Source of the DNA: Topomyia yanbarensis
Lineage: Eukaryota > Arthropoda > Insecta > Diptera > Culicidae
Length of the DNA: 64,000 nt
Reading direction: 5' to 3'
Assembly: GCF_030247195.1 (NCBI RefSeq)
Contig: NC_080671.1
Location: 71,361,412-71,425,411 of the forward strand
The notes under the pieces are model-generated. The model was not told where the DNA came from, did not search any database, and saw only the letters and a program-made list of their open reading frames with translations. Both the position numbers and the translations under genes were made by a program. The first letter of the stretch is position 1; every line of letters starts with the position of its first letter. Shown here one piece after another: positions 1 to 15,970 of the stretch.

Positions 1-557
1 TATTACCAGCCAGATAAAAAAAAAACAAAAAAAACTTTTGTTAAACATTTATTTGGCGACATATCACAATGTTCACTTATTCTAAAAAAAGTATTTTTGT
101 GTGGCAAATCAAAAAAGTTTTACGCAACTTAGTCTAGACATGTTGAATCATCACCAAAGTACATTCGTTGAACAATTTCGAATATTAATTTTTGTATCAT
201 TTCGAACCCTAGTAACAATTGTGGATTTATGATAGTTTTATAGCCACTCATAAAACTTATATTGCACTTGTAGCGTGCAATAAAACTTCGATTGTTACTT
301 GGGAAGTAATATGTAACTATGCGATTGGATGATTATGCTGTATTTGATTTATATTAGCTTATTTTACGTTTTCATATTCACACTGCTGCCATCTATATTT
401 GCATGTGATGAATTTACAAAACAAACTACATTAAAGGTTTCCATAATTAAGAAAATGGGTGTTGTAAAGAGAAATAACGCAATAAAACGACGAATCGTTT
501 AATATAATATTATGGCCAGGGACTAGAAAGCTTTGGTACTAGTAAATCTGAACGTTT
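1..557. other. No gene recognised
   Basis: A+T-rich sequence left of the first element. I see no open frame longer than chance, no terminal repeats and no protein similarity. It may be intergenic or intronic host DNA, or decayed repeat. Confidence 0.5.
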
Positions 558-561
558 TTAA

Positions 562-1929
562 TCGTTATGTGTCCAACAAAAAACACCTTTAATGGGCCAA
601 CGAGGGTACCCGAGTACCCACAAATTAAAATGCTCATAACTATGGCTTCCTTTAACAGATTTGGACACTTTTAGATGTTTTGGATTCAGAAACTCGTTCC
701 CTTTTCGATTGAACCGCATGAATGGATCTGGTTCTTGGTAATCCGGATTTTCCCGAGTAGTGTTCCAGTACTAGGGTATGATTTGTAAATTTTAATAATA
801 TCTTGCAAATATGAGTATCAAAATTCTTCATTTATTGTTCCTATGGCAATTTGAAAAATGGAATTGGAATGGAATGGCCGCTCACGGCCAGGGATGTAAT
901 GCACCTCAGAGCAAATAAAGAGAAGAATAAAAAACGCTCTTTGCACTTTTCATGCGAACCACCGCTCTTCTCTTTCACAATAAACCTCTTCACTCCGATG
1001 TGTGTTGCTCCCATACGTGTATTCTACTCCATGGCTGCACACCTCAAAGAGTAGAAATACAGAGGCTCTTTGGTGTGAATCTTAGTCCCACGCGCATCGA
1101 AGCAGAGAAAGCAACCAAAAAACATTTTAAAAACGTTCTTCCGATCAAACTTTATTTGGATTGTAGTTTGATTCACCTTCCTACCTGCTTGCCAGTGAGG
1201 GGAGGGTCAAAAAAGTGGCTCTTCAAGCTGACTCTTTGAACGAAATTATGCAGCTCTTGGTGCATAGATCTTTCTCTTTTTCGTTTCAAGTTTCACTTTG
1301 TGCGGTCGTTCTGCACATCGTTGTGTTTTTGTGCTGCTCTTTTTTCATCGGTGTATTTCGCTCTTTGTGGCACATTGTGTGAGCAAATAACAAGCCTACT
1401 CACGACCCCACGGGAACCTGCTCCGGAATGTCCGTTCCGAGGTCAAATCACCAAATGGATCCAAAACCACAAGATACAGCCTACTGATGCAATTCCAAGA
1501 CATTTGATATCCATATTGCTAGTATTTCATTAAAATTCACAAAGAATATCCCAGCACTGGAACATGCTTCCGAAAATCCTGATTCCCGGAAATCGAATAA
1601 AGTAACCCGGTTCATTTTTACCAAGTCTAAAAATAGATGAGTTCCCGAATCCAAAACACCTAAAAGTATAAAAATCGGTTGGAAATTACCTTAGTTATTG
1701 GCATTTTGGTTTTGTGGGTACCCGTGTACCCACGTCGGCCTGTTACGTAGTAAAAAAATTCAAGAGCCCCTCCCTCTTACTATATCAACCATATTATTAA
1801 CCCAAAAGCTTGACTTAGTGAAGTTCTAAGATGTCACAAAGTTTCAACTTCCAGCTATGGATAAAACAAGAGAATTTCATCAATTGAAACCTGGAAAGGT
1901 ACCCGGGTACCGCGTCGGACACATAACGG
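562..1929. mobile_element. piggyBac-like non-autonomous element with TTAA duplication
   Basis: The element is bounded by TTAA on both sides (558-561 and 1930-1933), the target preferred by piggyBac transposases. The termini are inverted: left TCGTTATGTGTCCAAC, right (complement) CCGTTATGTGTCCGAC, 14 of 16 matching. Subterminal GGTACCCGxGTACC motifs occur on both sides (around 605, 1722 and 1900) in mirrored positions. The 1.37 kb interior has several short open frames but nothing resembling a DDD transposase, so I read it as non-autonomous. Assignment to piggyBac rests on the TTAA target and termini only. Confidence 0.7.
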
Positions 1930-2049
1930 TTAAATGCCGTAAACTGGTTGTAAATTTTTTTATGACTGAACCTAATTTTTGCAATATAAGGTAGTGAGAC
2001 TATTTAGGGCCTATTAGAGAGAGAGTGCCGCGCTATTCCGAACGGGTGC

Positions 2050-3170
2050 GCGACGTTAGGCAAAAATACGTTAGGCACAATGGACGTTAAGCATAATGGA
2101 CAATTGACATAATATACGTTTGTCATTATGGACGATAGGCATAATTCACAAAAATGTAACAGTAATCGCTAGTAATATTTTTTTTATTGTGGAGATTTCA
2201 GCCTAATGAACAAACATCAAGTTTTGGAACCCACGGATAGCATCAGAATTATGGTGCGGATGCTACGTTTGTGCCGATAACTTTTTGTTACGGAAATTTG
2301 TCAGAGTATACGAAAAAACTCTGCCTTGTATGAAAGAGTTCTCGTAGTTCTATTTTTGATGATGGATTGAATATAATCTTTGAACTGAATAATATGGGAG
2401 ATAATAGAAAGGAAGCAAATGCATTATTCTTTCTTTCATGAGCTAATACATGTTCATATGGACAATTGTACCAAGCATGTTTGTAAAAACTAATCTAAGT
2501 TACTGTGCGTTATCCACACAGTCAATTCGACTCGACAATTCCCCAACAGCTGTGTAATCAGCAAATTTAGAAACTGATATCTCAGTAAAGTAAGATTTGT
2601 TACCTGGTTATCGGTGAAATATTTTTCGAATACCAGCTATGAAACGTCACTTTTACTGAGATCTCAGCCAAACAATTGTTTACTGAGATCTTAGCTGTTG
2701 AGATTTCGGCAAAAGATGCGAAAGAACTGAGATTCGGCAGAAACAATTAAGTGTGCGTAATTTAATACATATGAGATTTATTTATTTGGAGCAAGGAAAA
2801 GTCCACTTGAGCTAGGTTTCATTCAAACCCTCTCTCCAGAAGGTATAAAACCTCCTCATGTTTTTACCAACAGTTTTGAAACTATTTTTGTTATGTGCAA
2901 TTTATCGGTTGTACTTCAAAAAATTAGTGTAAGCTGAGTTTCCGCATGCTAAGCATTTGATCTGCTTCTTTTATTTCAGCAAAGATTAAAGTATATACAG
3001 TAGAATAAAATGTTGATCGAATTTGATTAGCTTCCAGAGTAATTCTTCAACACAAAAAAAGTTCAACAATTCACGCTCTTACCAGGGCCTATCACCGCCA
3101 AAAATATGTTCAGTTGAGTGATACTTCAGTATGATAATTTATGCCTAACGTCCATTATGCCTAACGCACT
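2050..3170. repeat. Inverted-repeat element with repeated CGTTAGGCA motifs
   Basis: CGTTAGGCA or close variants occur at 2053, 2069 and about 2085 near the left end. The complement TGCCTAACG occurs at 3142 and 3158 near the right end. The surrounding phrase (a TAATGGACGTTA-like string) is shared in inverted form. This arrangement suggests a MITE-like element with subterminal repeats. Exact ends and target duplication were not found. The interior of about 1 kb has no recognisable coding sequence. Confidence 0.45.
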
Positions 3171-3419
3171 TATGACATTTCGAACAGCTTTTGAGAGAAG
3201 CCAAAATAGGAATTCATTTCTATTGCAAAAAATCGATAAGAAATGGGTGGTCCGAATTGGAACAGGGTTGGGCAATTCGGACCTTTCATGTACTTTTGCG
3301 CTGAGCCGTTTACCCACAATACGGTAAAAGATCAGAAAAAGTCGCCCTAGAAAAAAATGTGCACAATTGTTCCGACTTTCAGGAAAAAATATTTATTTGT
3401 GAATCTTATTCGCTAATAC

Positions 3420-3473
3420 TAAAAAATAAAAAAAATAAAAAAAAACAAAAAAATAAAAAAAAAACAAAAAAAT
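3420..3473. repeat. A-rich low-complexity tract
   Basis: An almost uninterrupted run of A with isolated T and C. It may be the tail of an old retroposon, but no recognisable body precedes it. The rest of 3171-4130 shows nothing recognisable. Confidence 0.6.
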
Positions 3474-4139
3474 ACTATGAAAGATTCACCAGAAAATCAG
3501 ATACCTGTACATCAGTATATTTTTTATTTTGTTCCATATACATTGATGGCTCCTGGTGGTATAAATATGGGCACCGAAAAAATACGTTAGTTTTTTAAAA
3601 TAAACTAATTGTGTGGAGAGAAATTTTCACCACACTTTGGATACATATTACTTTTCAATATAAAAGAAAAAACTAGACGAAAAGGTGAATTTTCAATAAT
3701 TTTTATCAGTTTGAAAACTTGTTTTTTTTGCTTCACGAAAATGTCTCGTGTTGAAGAAGCAAAATAAATTCTACAGCAAATATTACTTGTTGCCTCACCT
3801 AATACAATACAATATGTCACCTTCTATTTGTTTACATGAACTTCACGCACACAAGCTGTCAAACTCAGCTTCGTAGTCGCATAAAGCTTTCTGACAGCTC
3901 ATTTACAACCACAGATGCAAACTCAAACCAAAGGAGTTCTAGTTTTCCGTTCTAAGTTTATAACTGATTCGCTCTAGAATACCTATCCGTCTTTCAATTT
4001 CATTGCTTTCGTTTCTCTTAGTCTCAAATTTGCCGAAAATAGCCAACAAAATCGATACAGTCAAACCAAAGGAGTTTGGTTTATTTTCCTCACGAAGTAC
4101 CTAACCCCAACCAGTTTTTGCAGCGCAAAATGATTTTTT

Positions 4140-5564
4140 CTTGTTTATTTGACACGGCTCAATGCGTTAGCATAACTGAGCCGTGGGTTTCTTTTTAAGA
4201 TTTTCACAATATGTAAAAATTAAAATTAACTTTCAACTATCCATCGATTCTTGTTGACACAGCTTACTGCTACGTGTTGAGATCCTCTTCCTTGGGGGTG
4301 AAACAATAGATGCGTTGTCTGCCGCACCTTGGGGGTTATTCGGTCCGTCTTCTCATGCGTTTTCGTTCACGTCCATGTCGTCATCGGTACTGCATTCATG
4401 ATGCTCACGGTCGGATGTTCTTGTCTGTGGCTTGTACTTACGGGTCGTTGGTGTAAATCCTTCTTCATCGGTTTTTTATTATTTGTTGGTAGTGTTGGTT
4501 GTTGGTTTGGAAATATTTGGTGGAATCGTTGTTATTTTGATGTTGGTAATGACAGTTGGTTTAGTCGTACTGGGCCCGATCGTCGTTGTGCTGGTGTTTG
4601 TTACTTCCCGGTCCGCAGTCGTTGGTTTACCAACCGGTTGTGGTTTAGCATACGACGACTGTAAAGCGGCTTTGGTCGTATCAGGTTGAATTTCCTTAGC
4701 AGTCCATGCGACAGGTTTTCCGTGGAGTAGCGGCCTGGTGTAGCAGCACAATATTGGCATGTAAGAATATGCTCTGGGTACATGACTAGTGTTCGTTGAG
4801 AATATTCAACACCTTGCAGATCGCTGCATGAGAGGGTCAAGTAGGAGGGAATAGCTTTTGTCGGACGCATTCTCACTACACGAAAACCGTTGTGAAGTCC
4901 TGGGAAGAAGTTCCTCCAAGTATCTTCCTTAACACTATTCACCTGTCCGTATTTTGATTTGAGTTGTTTGATAGCAGCGGAATTAGTACGTGGCGTCAGG
5001 TTATGTAGCTCAAGGTGCTTAGAGTTCTAAGGTGATTCGTCTTCGGCAGTAACTAGGTGAGGAGTGCGGTAAGCATGCTGCAGACTGCGGTGAAGAAAAA
5101 TGACAGCGAAAAACTTTGTTTACCCACGGAAATCAAAGCAAACATATGGAGAGAACTAGTAAACAATTTTGTTAGCTGTCGTTTCTAAAACCAACATGGC
5201 TGATCGGCGTTTTTAATAATCATATCACCTGAGAATAAAAACTCCTTAATGTAGCTTTATTTCAATACTGTCAACATCTATATACGTTGGGATACTGTAT
5301 AAATTGTCATTACATTCGACGACGTGTTACAAGTTATTCTGCGAAGTAAATAATTCTGCTTGACTAATGTTTTTGAACATAATCAGACGCATGACGTAAA
5401 CGGTGGAATTGCACCGCATTAACTTCAGCTACGTTGAGCTTCATGTTCACCTTCAACATTTGCTCCACTTCGCGAATCGATGGTCTTACCGGACATTTCG
5501 AGTAGTCAACAGCAAAACAGTTTGCCCGCAACGGGTTATAAACTTGCTTTGCATTGTCACTCAT
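4140..5564 (-). pseudogene. ORF1-only non-LTR retroposon copy 1 (gag-like, broken)
   Basis: On the minus strand a gag-like ORF1 of a non-LTR retrotransposon can be followed from an ATG at 5562-5564 (MSDNAKQ) to about 4330. Segments in order: an N-terminal part (EVEQMLKVNMKLNVAEV); a segment reading SQNNLxHVVE then IPTYID; then, after a nested insertion, LHNLTPRT, a KYGQVNSVKEDTWRNFFPG block resembling the end of an RNA-binding fold, VVRM and a Cys-rich part (TCQYC). Frameshifts and stops break it. Downstream lies a short 3' region ending in an 8-bp stem hairpin (CACGGCTC at 4153-4160, GAGCCGTG at 4178-4185) and an A-rich end. No endonuclease or reverse transcriptase lies between ORF1 and the tail. 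The same layout recurs at 49.96-51.04 kb. Function (RNA-binding ORF1 protein of a retroposon) is known for the class; the clade is not settled. Confidence 0.75.
5011..5248. mobile_element. hAT-like MITE inside the ORF1 retroposon
   Basis: A 238-bp insertion splits the ORF1 frame exactly where the ORF1 protein should read KLHNLTPRT. It is flanked by a perfect 8-bp duplication ATGTAGCT (5003-5010 and 5249-5256), the length made by hAT transposases. Its ends form an imperfect inverted repeat: CAAGGTG...AAGGTGAT on the left against TAAGGAG...CAGGTGAT on the right complement. It has no coding capacity. Removing it rejoins the ORF1 reading frame, which supports the boundaries. Confidence 0.75.
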
Positions 5565-5671
5565 TGTTTGTTCACGATTCACACACTTCGTAGAAGGAAT
5601 CAATTTTTGCTTTTGCAAATAGACCAAACGGCGCGCGGGTAATTTTTTTTTGTTTGGAACATGGTTTGTAC

Positions 5672-5930
5672 GAACGCTTTATAAATCGATAACTTTAAGT
5701 CCTACAAGTTTAAGTTGTTCAACAAAAATTTTCATTACGAGTATTTCTAAAACTTTGTCGAAGATACCAACTTTCTACCTCGTCAGCATAAAAAGTTAAT
5801 TTATTTAGTTTGATCGTAGTAAGCCATGCATAATTTTAATTTTTATCATGTTGTGTCTTACGAACAATTCGTGCAAAGATATTCGATGGTTTGGCCTCTA
5901 GTGAATTAAGTTCACGTTTTTGGGGTTTCC
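5672..5930 (+). repeat. Solo arm of the palindromic family found at 35.5-38.2 kb
   Basis: This stretch matches the right arm of the large palindrome (37870-38165) over about 260 bp. It includes the phrases around AAACTTTGTCGAAGA, TAAGCCATGCATAATTT and GGCCTCTAGTGAATTAAG. Only one arm is present here; the partner may have been lost or replaced by the sequence leading into the TA array. Confidence 0.7.
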
Positions 5931-6024
5931 AACCACTATGCAGTGGTGTGTTTTGATGACTCCTTCAAAGTTTGAAGGTTTCTGTACGTTTCTTTTAAGT
6001 AGTGAAGTAGTAGATATTTCAAGA

Positions 6025-10317
<4,293 letters not shown>

Positions 10318-10404
10318 GTACTACAGTGATTTTGTACTTTTCAAATGACCTAGTATAGGTTGTAGATCTCATCAAATGGAACACAAAATAATGTTTGAAA
10401 AATG

Positions 10405-10842
10405 CTTTTTCATTTCGATTCTAGAGGTTTTAACCTTACGATCATTCGTCTCTTTTCGGGTTAGAAAAAGTTCTTTAGAAGAATTTCTAACCCTGTGTGC
10501 ATCTGCTCAGCGAATGCAGTGCATTGATACAACGCAGACTAAGAGTTCTCGGTAAAGAAACATTGGAGCTTTTTGATATTTGGACTGCCGATCCCAAGCA
10601 AGTAATAAACTTGATACGAACTGGGAAGAATATGTATCTCAATAACGACAATCACTCATCAATAGTGATATGTTATAGTAGATAGTACACTTATATTAAG
10701 GAAGGGGCATACCACAACAGATCTAAATACTGGTCGCAGTGGTTCGTCTCCAACAAAAAAACGTATGTGCGGGGTTGGGAAGCGAACCCAGATGAGCTCC
10801 GTACAAGGCAATCGCTTTACCAACTAGGCTATGCCCGTTCCC
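10405..10842 (-). mobile_element. tRNA-derived SINE, interrupted by a LINE fragment
   Basis: A minus-strand copy of the SINE that is intact at 60044-60209. It is flanked by a perfect 11-bp duplication TTTGAAAAATG (10394-10404 and 10843-10853). The tRNA-like head with a B-box-like GGTTCGCTTCCC (read on the minus strand) is at the right end; the tail half is at 10415-10494. A LINE 3' fragment sits between the halves, so the SINE was here first. Confidence 0.85.
10495..10762 (+). pseudogene. 5'-truncated non-LTR retrotransposon 3' end
   Basis: The frame 10497-10685 reads HLLSECSALIQRRLRVLG followed by a short tail and a stop. This resembles the C-terminal end of LINE pol proteins, where an HxxxECxxL-type motif follows the RNase H or reverse-transcriptase region. 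It is followed by about 75 bp of 3' UTR and an A-run (10755-10761). It lies within the SINE, with GTGTGC on the left and ATGTGC on the right as a probable imperfect target duplication. Extreme 5' truncation is typical of target-primed reverse transcription. Confidence 0.7.
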
Positions 10843-12261
10843 TTTGAAAAATGTTGAATACCCTCAAGATCTAGATATGTAGCAAAAAAAATATTTTTTC
10901 TGGACCTTCGGCACTAAAAATTTTTCTATGCTGTCATTTTTCAACCGATTTTCTATTTAATTGAGTGTTTTTGAAAGGAGGAAAAATGACCTTTCCAACG
11001 GTATGCTATGATATGCTCGTTTGCTAAAAATATTCTGCGGTTTAGGGACAACAATATGAAATCATTCTTTATTTTGCGATTTTTGCATGAAAATTATGAA
11101 AATTGCTCAACATTCTTCCTAGGAAGTGTATCTGTTTCAATAGAAATTTAGAATTCAATTCCGCATTTAACGACCTATTTCGCATCAAAAACGGTTGAAA
11201 AATGGCAGAGTTATTATTTGTTTTCCAAATTAAAAACTTACTCGCATGAACTCTTAAGGGGATAGTAAGAGATTGTCGCGCTGTAAAATTCTATCTTTAC
11301 AACTTCCGTTACTTTTTTCCAATTTTAATTTCAAAGTTCACATACATACTTTTGAATGTATACGTAATCGTTGCGTTGCGTTGCGTAAGCACGGTATACT
11401 TCGTAGATTGCAGACTGATGACTCTTATTTCCAGCCAGACTACTTGAGGAGCATTGTTTGGGAATAACAATTGATCCAGTCCAAGCAAGAATTTCGCCTG
11501 AGAGCCACCATTGCGGGCCACGACCATCTTTACCGTAACTTGGAATGAGAAAGGAAGTGTTGATGTGGTACTTAATTAACGGAAGGCCCCGACTCAGTGA
11601 CATTCCCATAAGTACCACGGATTGGGTAGTGGGTGGGTTGTTAGTCAGGATTTGCTTCAAGCAAGCGATGCGACTGAGAATAATACTTTTGAATGCATAC
11701 GTAATCGAACCAAAAAAAAATCGATTTTCTGAAAATTTAATCGAACAAATAAATCGATTTTCTGAAAATTTTATTCAAGGCCGTCCCCTTAAAAGTTCAT
11801 ACGAGCAAGTTTCTAATTTAGAAAAAAAAAATAATAACTCTGTCATTTTCATGATAAATAGGATGCGGAATTAAATGTTCTCTTTAAAAATTTACAAAGA
11901 AAACAAAGATGCTTCTTAATAAAAATGTTGAGCAATTTTCATATTTCTGATGAAAAAATCGTGAAATAATGGTTGTTTTCATATTGTTGTCCCAAAACAG
12001 CATAGTACTTTTAACCAAAACGCATAACATAGCATACCGTTGAAAAGGCAATTTCTTCTTATTTCCAGAATATTCAAAAAATTGAAAATTGGTTGATAAA
12101 TGACTACGTAGAAAATTTATCGGTGCCGAAAGTCCTGAAAATTGTTTTTTTTGCTGTTTATCAAGATTTTCAGGGTATATTAAATTCATCAAACGTGGTT
12201 TTGTGCTTTATTTGACTAGACCTACAACATTTAACAGATCACTTGAAAAGTATAGTCATTT

Positions 12262-12574
12262 TTTTATTTTGTTGCACCATGTTAGTAGAAAATTTTTATT
12301 ATATAAATCTTTCATTTCACCGTATATTGACTTCTGCTCTTCCATTTTGTTTCTTGCCAATCGAACACAAATATTGATGCAGCGTTTGCAGCATAGAATC
12401 ACGCGATTAATTTTAAAACGTAACAGATACACCTCCTCTAATTTCATGTTGAGCGCATTACAAAGGCTCTCTGTGAAGATTTTCAATTCGATGCCTAGAC
12501 ATGTTAAACGTGCGGCAACATTGGCGAAGTTCAAAACACTATGTATCCCAAGATTCACTGTTAAATCATCGTAA
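12262..12574 (+). pseudogene. Non-LTR reverse transcriptase C-terminal fragment
   Basis: The open frame contains, in order, LLYKSFISPYIDFCSSILF, QRLQHRITRLIL, NRYTSSNFMLSALQRLSVK and, after a deletion, IFNSMPRHVK...FK. These are the conserved blocks that follow the catalytic palm of LINE reverse transcriptases (YKxxIxPxxxYCxxxLF, LQxxxNRxxRxIL, then an IYNxLPxxVK-like end). Catalytic residues lie upstream and are absent. About 100 residues remain, so it is a dead 5'-truncated copy next to the palindromic element. Confidence 0.7.
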
Positions 12575-12579
12575 AGCAG

Positions 12580-13200
12580 GAGGTGAATGTTGCTTATGCC
12601 CTTAAAATGCTGTTTGAGTGGTTCTTTTTTATTAATCTGAGAATACTGAGTTTACGTCTTCTTATTCAAGGTGAAGTGTAAGCGTGAACCAATTTACACC
12701 CAATAACTAACAGCATCCTTGAAGAATAGCGTAAACAGAAATGGGCACATATTACTTCCTTGTGGGATCTCAGTTTTTTTGCATTAAAGTGATGAAACAT
12801 TTGATCCAAACTAGTCACGTGTAGAACTCTGTAACATAAATGAGAGCTCTGACATTCAGTAAACAGTTCAACTAGCCGTTTATTGAAGTAATACAAAAAA
12901 GTTTCCAATATTGTTACAATATACCATATGAGCAGATATAAAATGCTCGAATGCTGTAAACATTCTCAATTCCGTATGAATGTATTACTTTGCTGATCAT
13001 TAACATGTACATATTGATCAGATCTCTAGTTCTGGATATAAAGAGTGTGTGGAATCAAATACTTTCAAATTCCTGTACCTTTTTCCATTGAAAATTCTGT
13101 TGAAATTTAGCTTAAAAATCGTACGTACATAAAAATCCGAATCTCTCTTGCCATGCCATTAGGAAGAATCTGGAAATTGTGCAATCTATTGTAAGTCATG
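12580..13200. other. No gene recognised
   Basis: A+T-rich DNA between the LINE tail and the mariner remnant. Minus-strand frame 12666-12908 is open for 80 codons but has no recognisable similarity. Confidence 0.5.
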
Positions 13201-13210
13201 TTTTGAAACG

Positions 13211-15240
13211 GTGCAACGAGTGCCTGACCAAAATGCATCTGCGTATGGTGTGAATAATCACAAGCTGCTAGTCGAAGCCTTCAAAAGGAATCCCATTAGT
13301 TCAGTTAAGGACGTGGCGAAAAAACAAGATATAAATAACGTGAAGTACTACCAAATCCAAAGGCGCCAAATCGCGATGAACAGCAGAATATAGTGTTTGG
13401 AAATTACAAGCAAGGAAACTCGTTTTCTTCACTGCTCGTTAAAAGTTCGAAATCCCTGAGGAAGTCAGAAAGAAGAAGTCTAAAAGCATTTTCATTTTTA
13501 CATGGTGCAACACTGGTACAGTGTAAAAAAGAGACAAACTTGTTACGCCCAAGACCGAATGAATACAGTACCGACTACACCGGTGTAGTACAATGTCAAA
13601 TTCGAAAATGTCATAAATTTGCCGAAAAATTCATGCTTTGGCGGGCAATTTGTTAGCGTGGAAAGCGGAGCACCCCGTTCGTGACAATTGGAACGATCAA
13701 TGGGCAGCTGTAGGGGAATTATGGATAAAACCGACACCCCACAATTTTCCCTAGAAATCAAATTTTTGTTCATTTCATAATAATACTTTATTATTAGCAC
13801 GATTATGTAGAGCATTTGAACACAAATTGGACTTACGTTAGTACGTCAAATGTCATAAAAATAAACAAAACATGCGACGGTAGCGTTTATACTCTACTGG
13901 ATGTAAAATTTTGTTGATAGAATGTAAGGTTTTAACCGAACAAAAGCTTTTCAAATCAATTTTTTTAGTGTCTATTATTATCGGCCTTTCTTATGATTAA
14001 CTGGGTGTATTGAAGACGAGTTTGAGGTATTCAATTTTTTTTATTGCTTTTAATAAAAAATGTTCGCTGTTGGGGTAAAACCGACACCCTTTTGTTAGGG
14101 TAAAACCGACACGCTGTTAACATGGTTGTAATTATTTGCGATTCATTACAAAAGGCTGTGATCTTTAGTGACACTTCAATTACACTATTAGCACACTATA
14201 GTAATAGTAAAGATACACAGAAATACTTTTATTGTGTTTATTTCTTTTGAGTTTCATTAAAAATTAAAAATCTTGATTTTTTTCTTATCATATTCTATTG
14301 AAGCTTTTGCTATTTCTGCAAAAAGCTCATAAGACGGAATTTCTAGTGTTCTCTTGGTTTCTCATAGATGAACTTTATCACAGTGATGATAATGATCTTT
14401 TGTATACCCCGGTAGATCGTGGATTATCAGAGTCCCGTAAAATGAAAGTCTGAACCAGGTAATTTTACTAAGAAGTGTGTGTCACTCACAAATTAATGAA
14501 TCCTATTAGCAAAATGTAGAACACTTGCAAATCTTCTCTTACGAAATAAAATGACCCTGACGGTTGCAATAATGTGCATAAGGATTACTTGGAAATATCA
14601 ATACCAAGAAATAATCCTATAGCATAAAATACTTTTGTTTATAATACTACGCTTTCGAACTCTCTTCTCCTCACTACATGATGAAGCTACAAAAAGCACA
14701 TTTTTGCATCACACATACTCTCACTTTATTAATGACGCGTATAACACATTTTTAGTAAAGATAAAGATTTTAATAAAGTGGAGAGAAAATAAATTAAATG
14801 GGGTGTCGATTTTACCGCTATGGGCTGTCGGTTTTACCCGCAGTGCCTCAAAGAAGCCACTTTGTTTTCCAAGTTTTGCAATCAATAATTTTTAAAGAAA
14901 TTCATTTTTTGAAGCGCTGACAAAATTAAGCCTTATTAAGAATTTTCCGAAGAAGATTTCAGTATATAAATTATAATTTTATTGATTTTGTGGTAAACCA
15001 AAAAAAAAAGAGTTAAGCTTAAGGTGTCGGTTTTAACCATAATTCCCCTACCTGAAAGAAAATCTTCTATAGGATCTACTTTCACTTCTGATGTCTCAGG
15101 ATGCCCCAATGCAATGCTTTTCTGGCTGGATGGATCCCCGTATCATTACTCGAAATATGTTTTGAAGTCGTATAAGCTAAGAAGGCAAATCTCTTACCAA
15201 ATGATCTTAATCCTCCGAACGCAGCGGAATTACGAAATAC
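13211..15240 (+). pseudogene. mariner transposase of the DD37E type, split and decayed
   Basis: Three blocks on the plus strand match mosquito DD37E-type mariner transposases. Block one (13211-13393) is a helix-turn-helix-like part (LVEAFKRNPISSVKDVAKKQ). Block two (13393-13711) holds KFAEKFMLWRAIC, RGKRSTPFVTIGTINGQ. Block three (from 15051) resumes with YLKENLL and, after frameshifts, ANLLPNDLNPPNAAELR near 15190-15235, which covers the region of the third acidic residue (normally NPPNCPELRPIE). The first catalytic Asp region is lost or mutated, and stop codons are frequent. The gene would encode a cut-and-paste transposase inserting at TA. A separate element (13713-15048) interrupts it. 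An ORF1 fragment abuts its right end. Outer terminal repeats were not identified. Confidence 0.8.
13713..15048. mobile_element. TA-flanked 1.3-kb element with TIRs and internal repeats
   Basis: The element interrupts the mariner gene and is flanked by TA (13711-13712 and 15049-15050). Its termini are inverted repeats starting GGGGAATTATGGxTAAAACC and continuing GACACC, 25 of 26 matching. Two further copies of GGGTAAAACCGACAC lie inside on the left (14073 and 14098) and two inverted copies lie on the right (14803-14816 and 14825-14839). The mariner protein reads GQ then YLKENLL across the insertion, confirming the boundary. No transposase is encoded. The TA target points to the Tc1/mariner group, but the class is inferred from the target alone. 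Confidence 0.85.
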
Positions 15241-15432
15241 TAGACTATCATGAAGCAGGTACTCCGGAACCGGAGACAGATCCTGTAGTCGTACCTCGAC
15301 TGCATTATCTCCAACGTACTCGGGAATCTTGACTATATCCACAAAAATGTTTATTGTTGCACCGTAACTATTAAATCCTATCAGATAAACACTTCGTATA
15401 GTTTTGAACTGAATTGTATGAAAGTATATCAA
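15241..15432 (-). pseudogene. Gag-like ORF1 fragment of a non-LTR element
   Basis: The minus-strand frame reads IFVDIVKIPEYVGDNAVEVRLQDLSPVPEYL. This matches the ORF1 segment found at 50.7 kb (IPVYIEKDYVDVKLHDLSPRTPP), so it belongs to the same broad ORF1 family. It is short, without start or zinc knuckle, and joins the mariner remnant directly at about 15240. Confidence 0.6.
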
Positions 15433-15834
15433 CGCCGATTGGCATTTGATTCTTCACCAAGCTCTGCTTTGCGAGCTTTTTTGAAGGCCGTTTGCTTCAC
15501 GTATCTAACATAGCGCATCTATCTCAACATATTGGCTAAAGGCTAAATCCTGATCTGCTTTCACAAATAAATGGCGACTAGTAATAAAATATACCAGAAT
15601 AAGACTGTCATTATCAGATGGACACACAATTATTTTTTGATAGTCGAACTGAAAAATAAAGCCGAAGTACCGTAAAATGGGGGATCATTGATCACTTTTT
15701 CAAGTTTTTCGAATAACTATTTTCACTTCACGTAGATGTAACTGCATTTTTAAAACATGAAATGTCATTTAAAATCATCACTTGCTAGAGCAAGCGGTCC
15801 TTGAAACTGCCAACCCCGTGCTTCTGTAGATGCA

Positions 15835-15935
15835 CACAAAACAAATTCGAATCGGTGACTACACCATCGATCTCAACTTTTTGAGCTGGCATATAGACGC
15901 GTAAAGGCTTCATTAAAAAATTCTTTTCCAGATGA
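15835..15935 (-). pseudogene. I-type LINE ORF1 scrap
   Basis: The minus strand encodes a segment resembling KVEIDGVVTDSN, nearly the same as the better copy at 47.94-48.03 kb. It is a fragment of about 30 codons from an ORF1 unlike that at 50 kb. Just left (15667-15750) is a piece of the repeat that begins ACCGTAAAxxGGGG, also seen at 31.47 kb. Confidence 0.4.
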
Positions 15936-15970
15936 CCCTATATATTGATGTTTAATGTCATGCCGGGTCG

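Larger units (their letters stand above)
10318..12250. mobile_element. Palindromic (foldback) element, copy 1, with nested insertions
   Basis: The two halves are inverted copies. The phrase around ACAACAATATGAAATCA, GGTTGAAAAATGGCAGAG and GCATGAACTCTTAAGGGG in 11040-11265 reappears as the complement in 11770-12020. The outer tips (CTACAGTGATTTTGTACTTT near 10324) are mirrored by the AAGTATAGTCA side near 12250. The same family occurs at 19.40-20.22 and 43.72-46.25 kb. The left arm is interrupted by a SINE. No transposase is seen. Tips beginning CTACAGTG resemble hAT ends, but no clean 8-bp duplication was found, so the superfamily is open. Confidence 0.7.
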
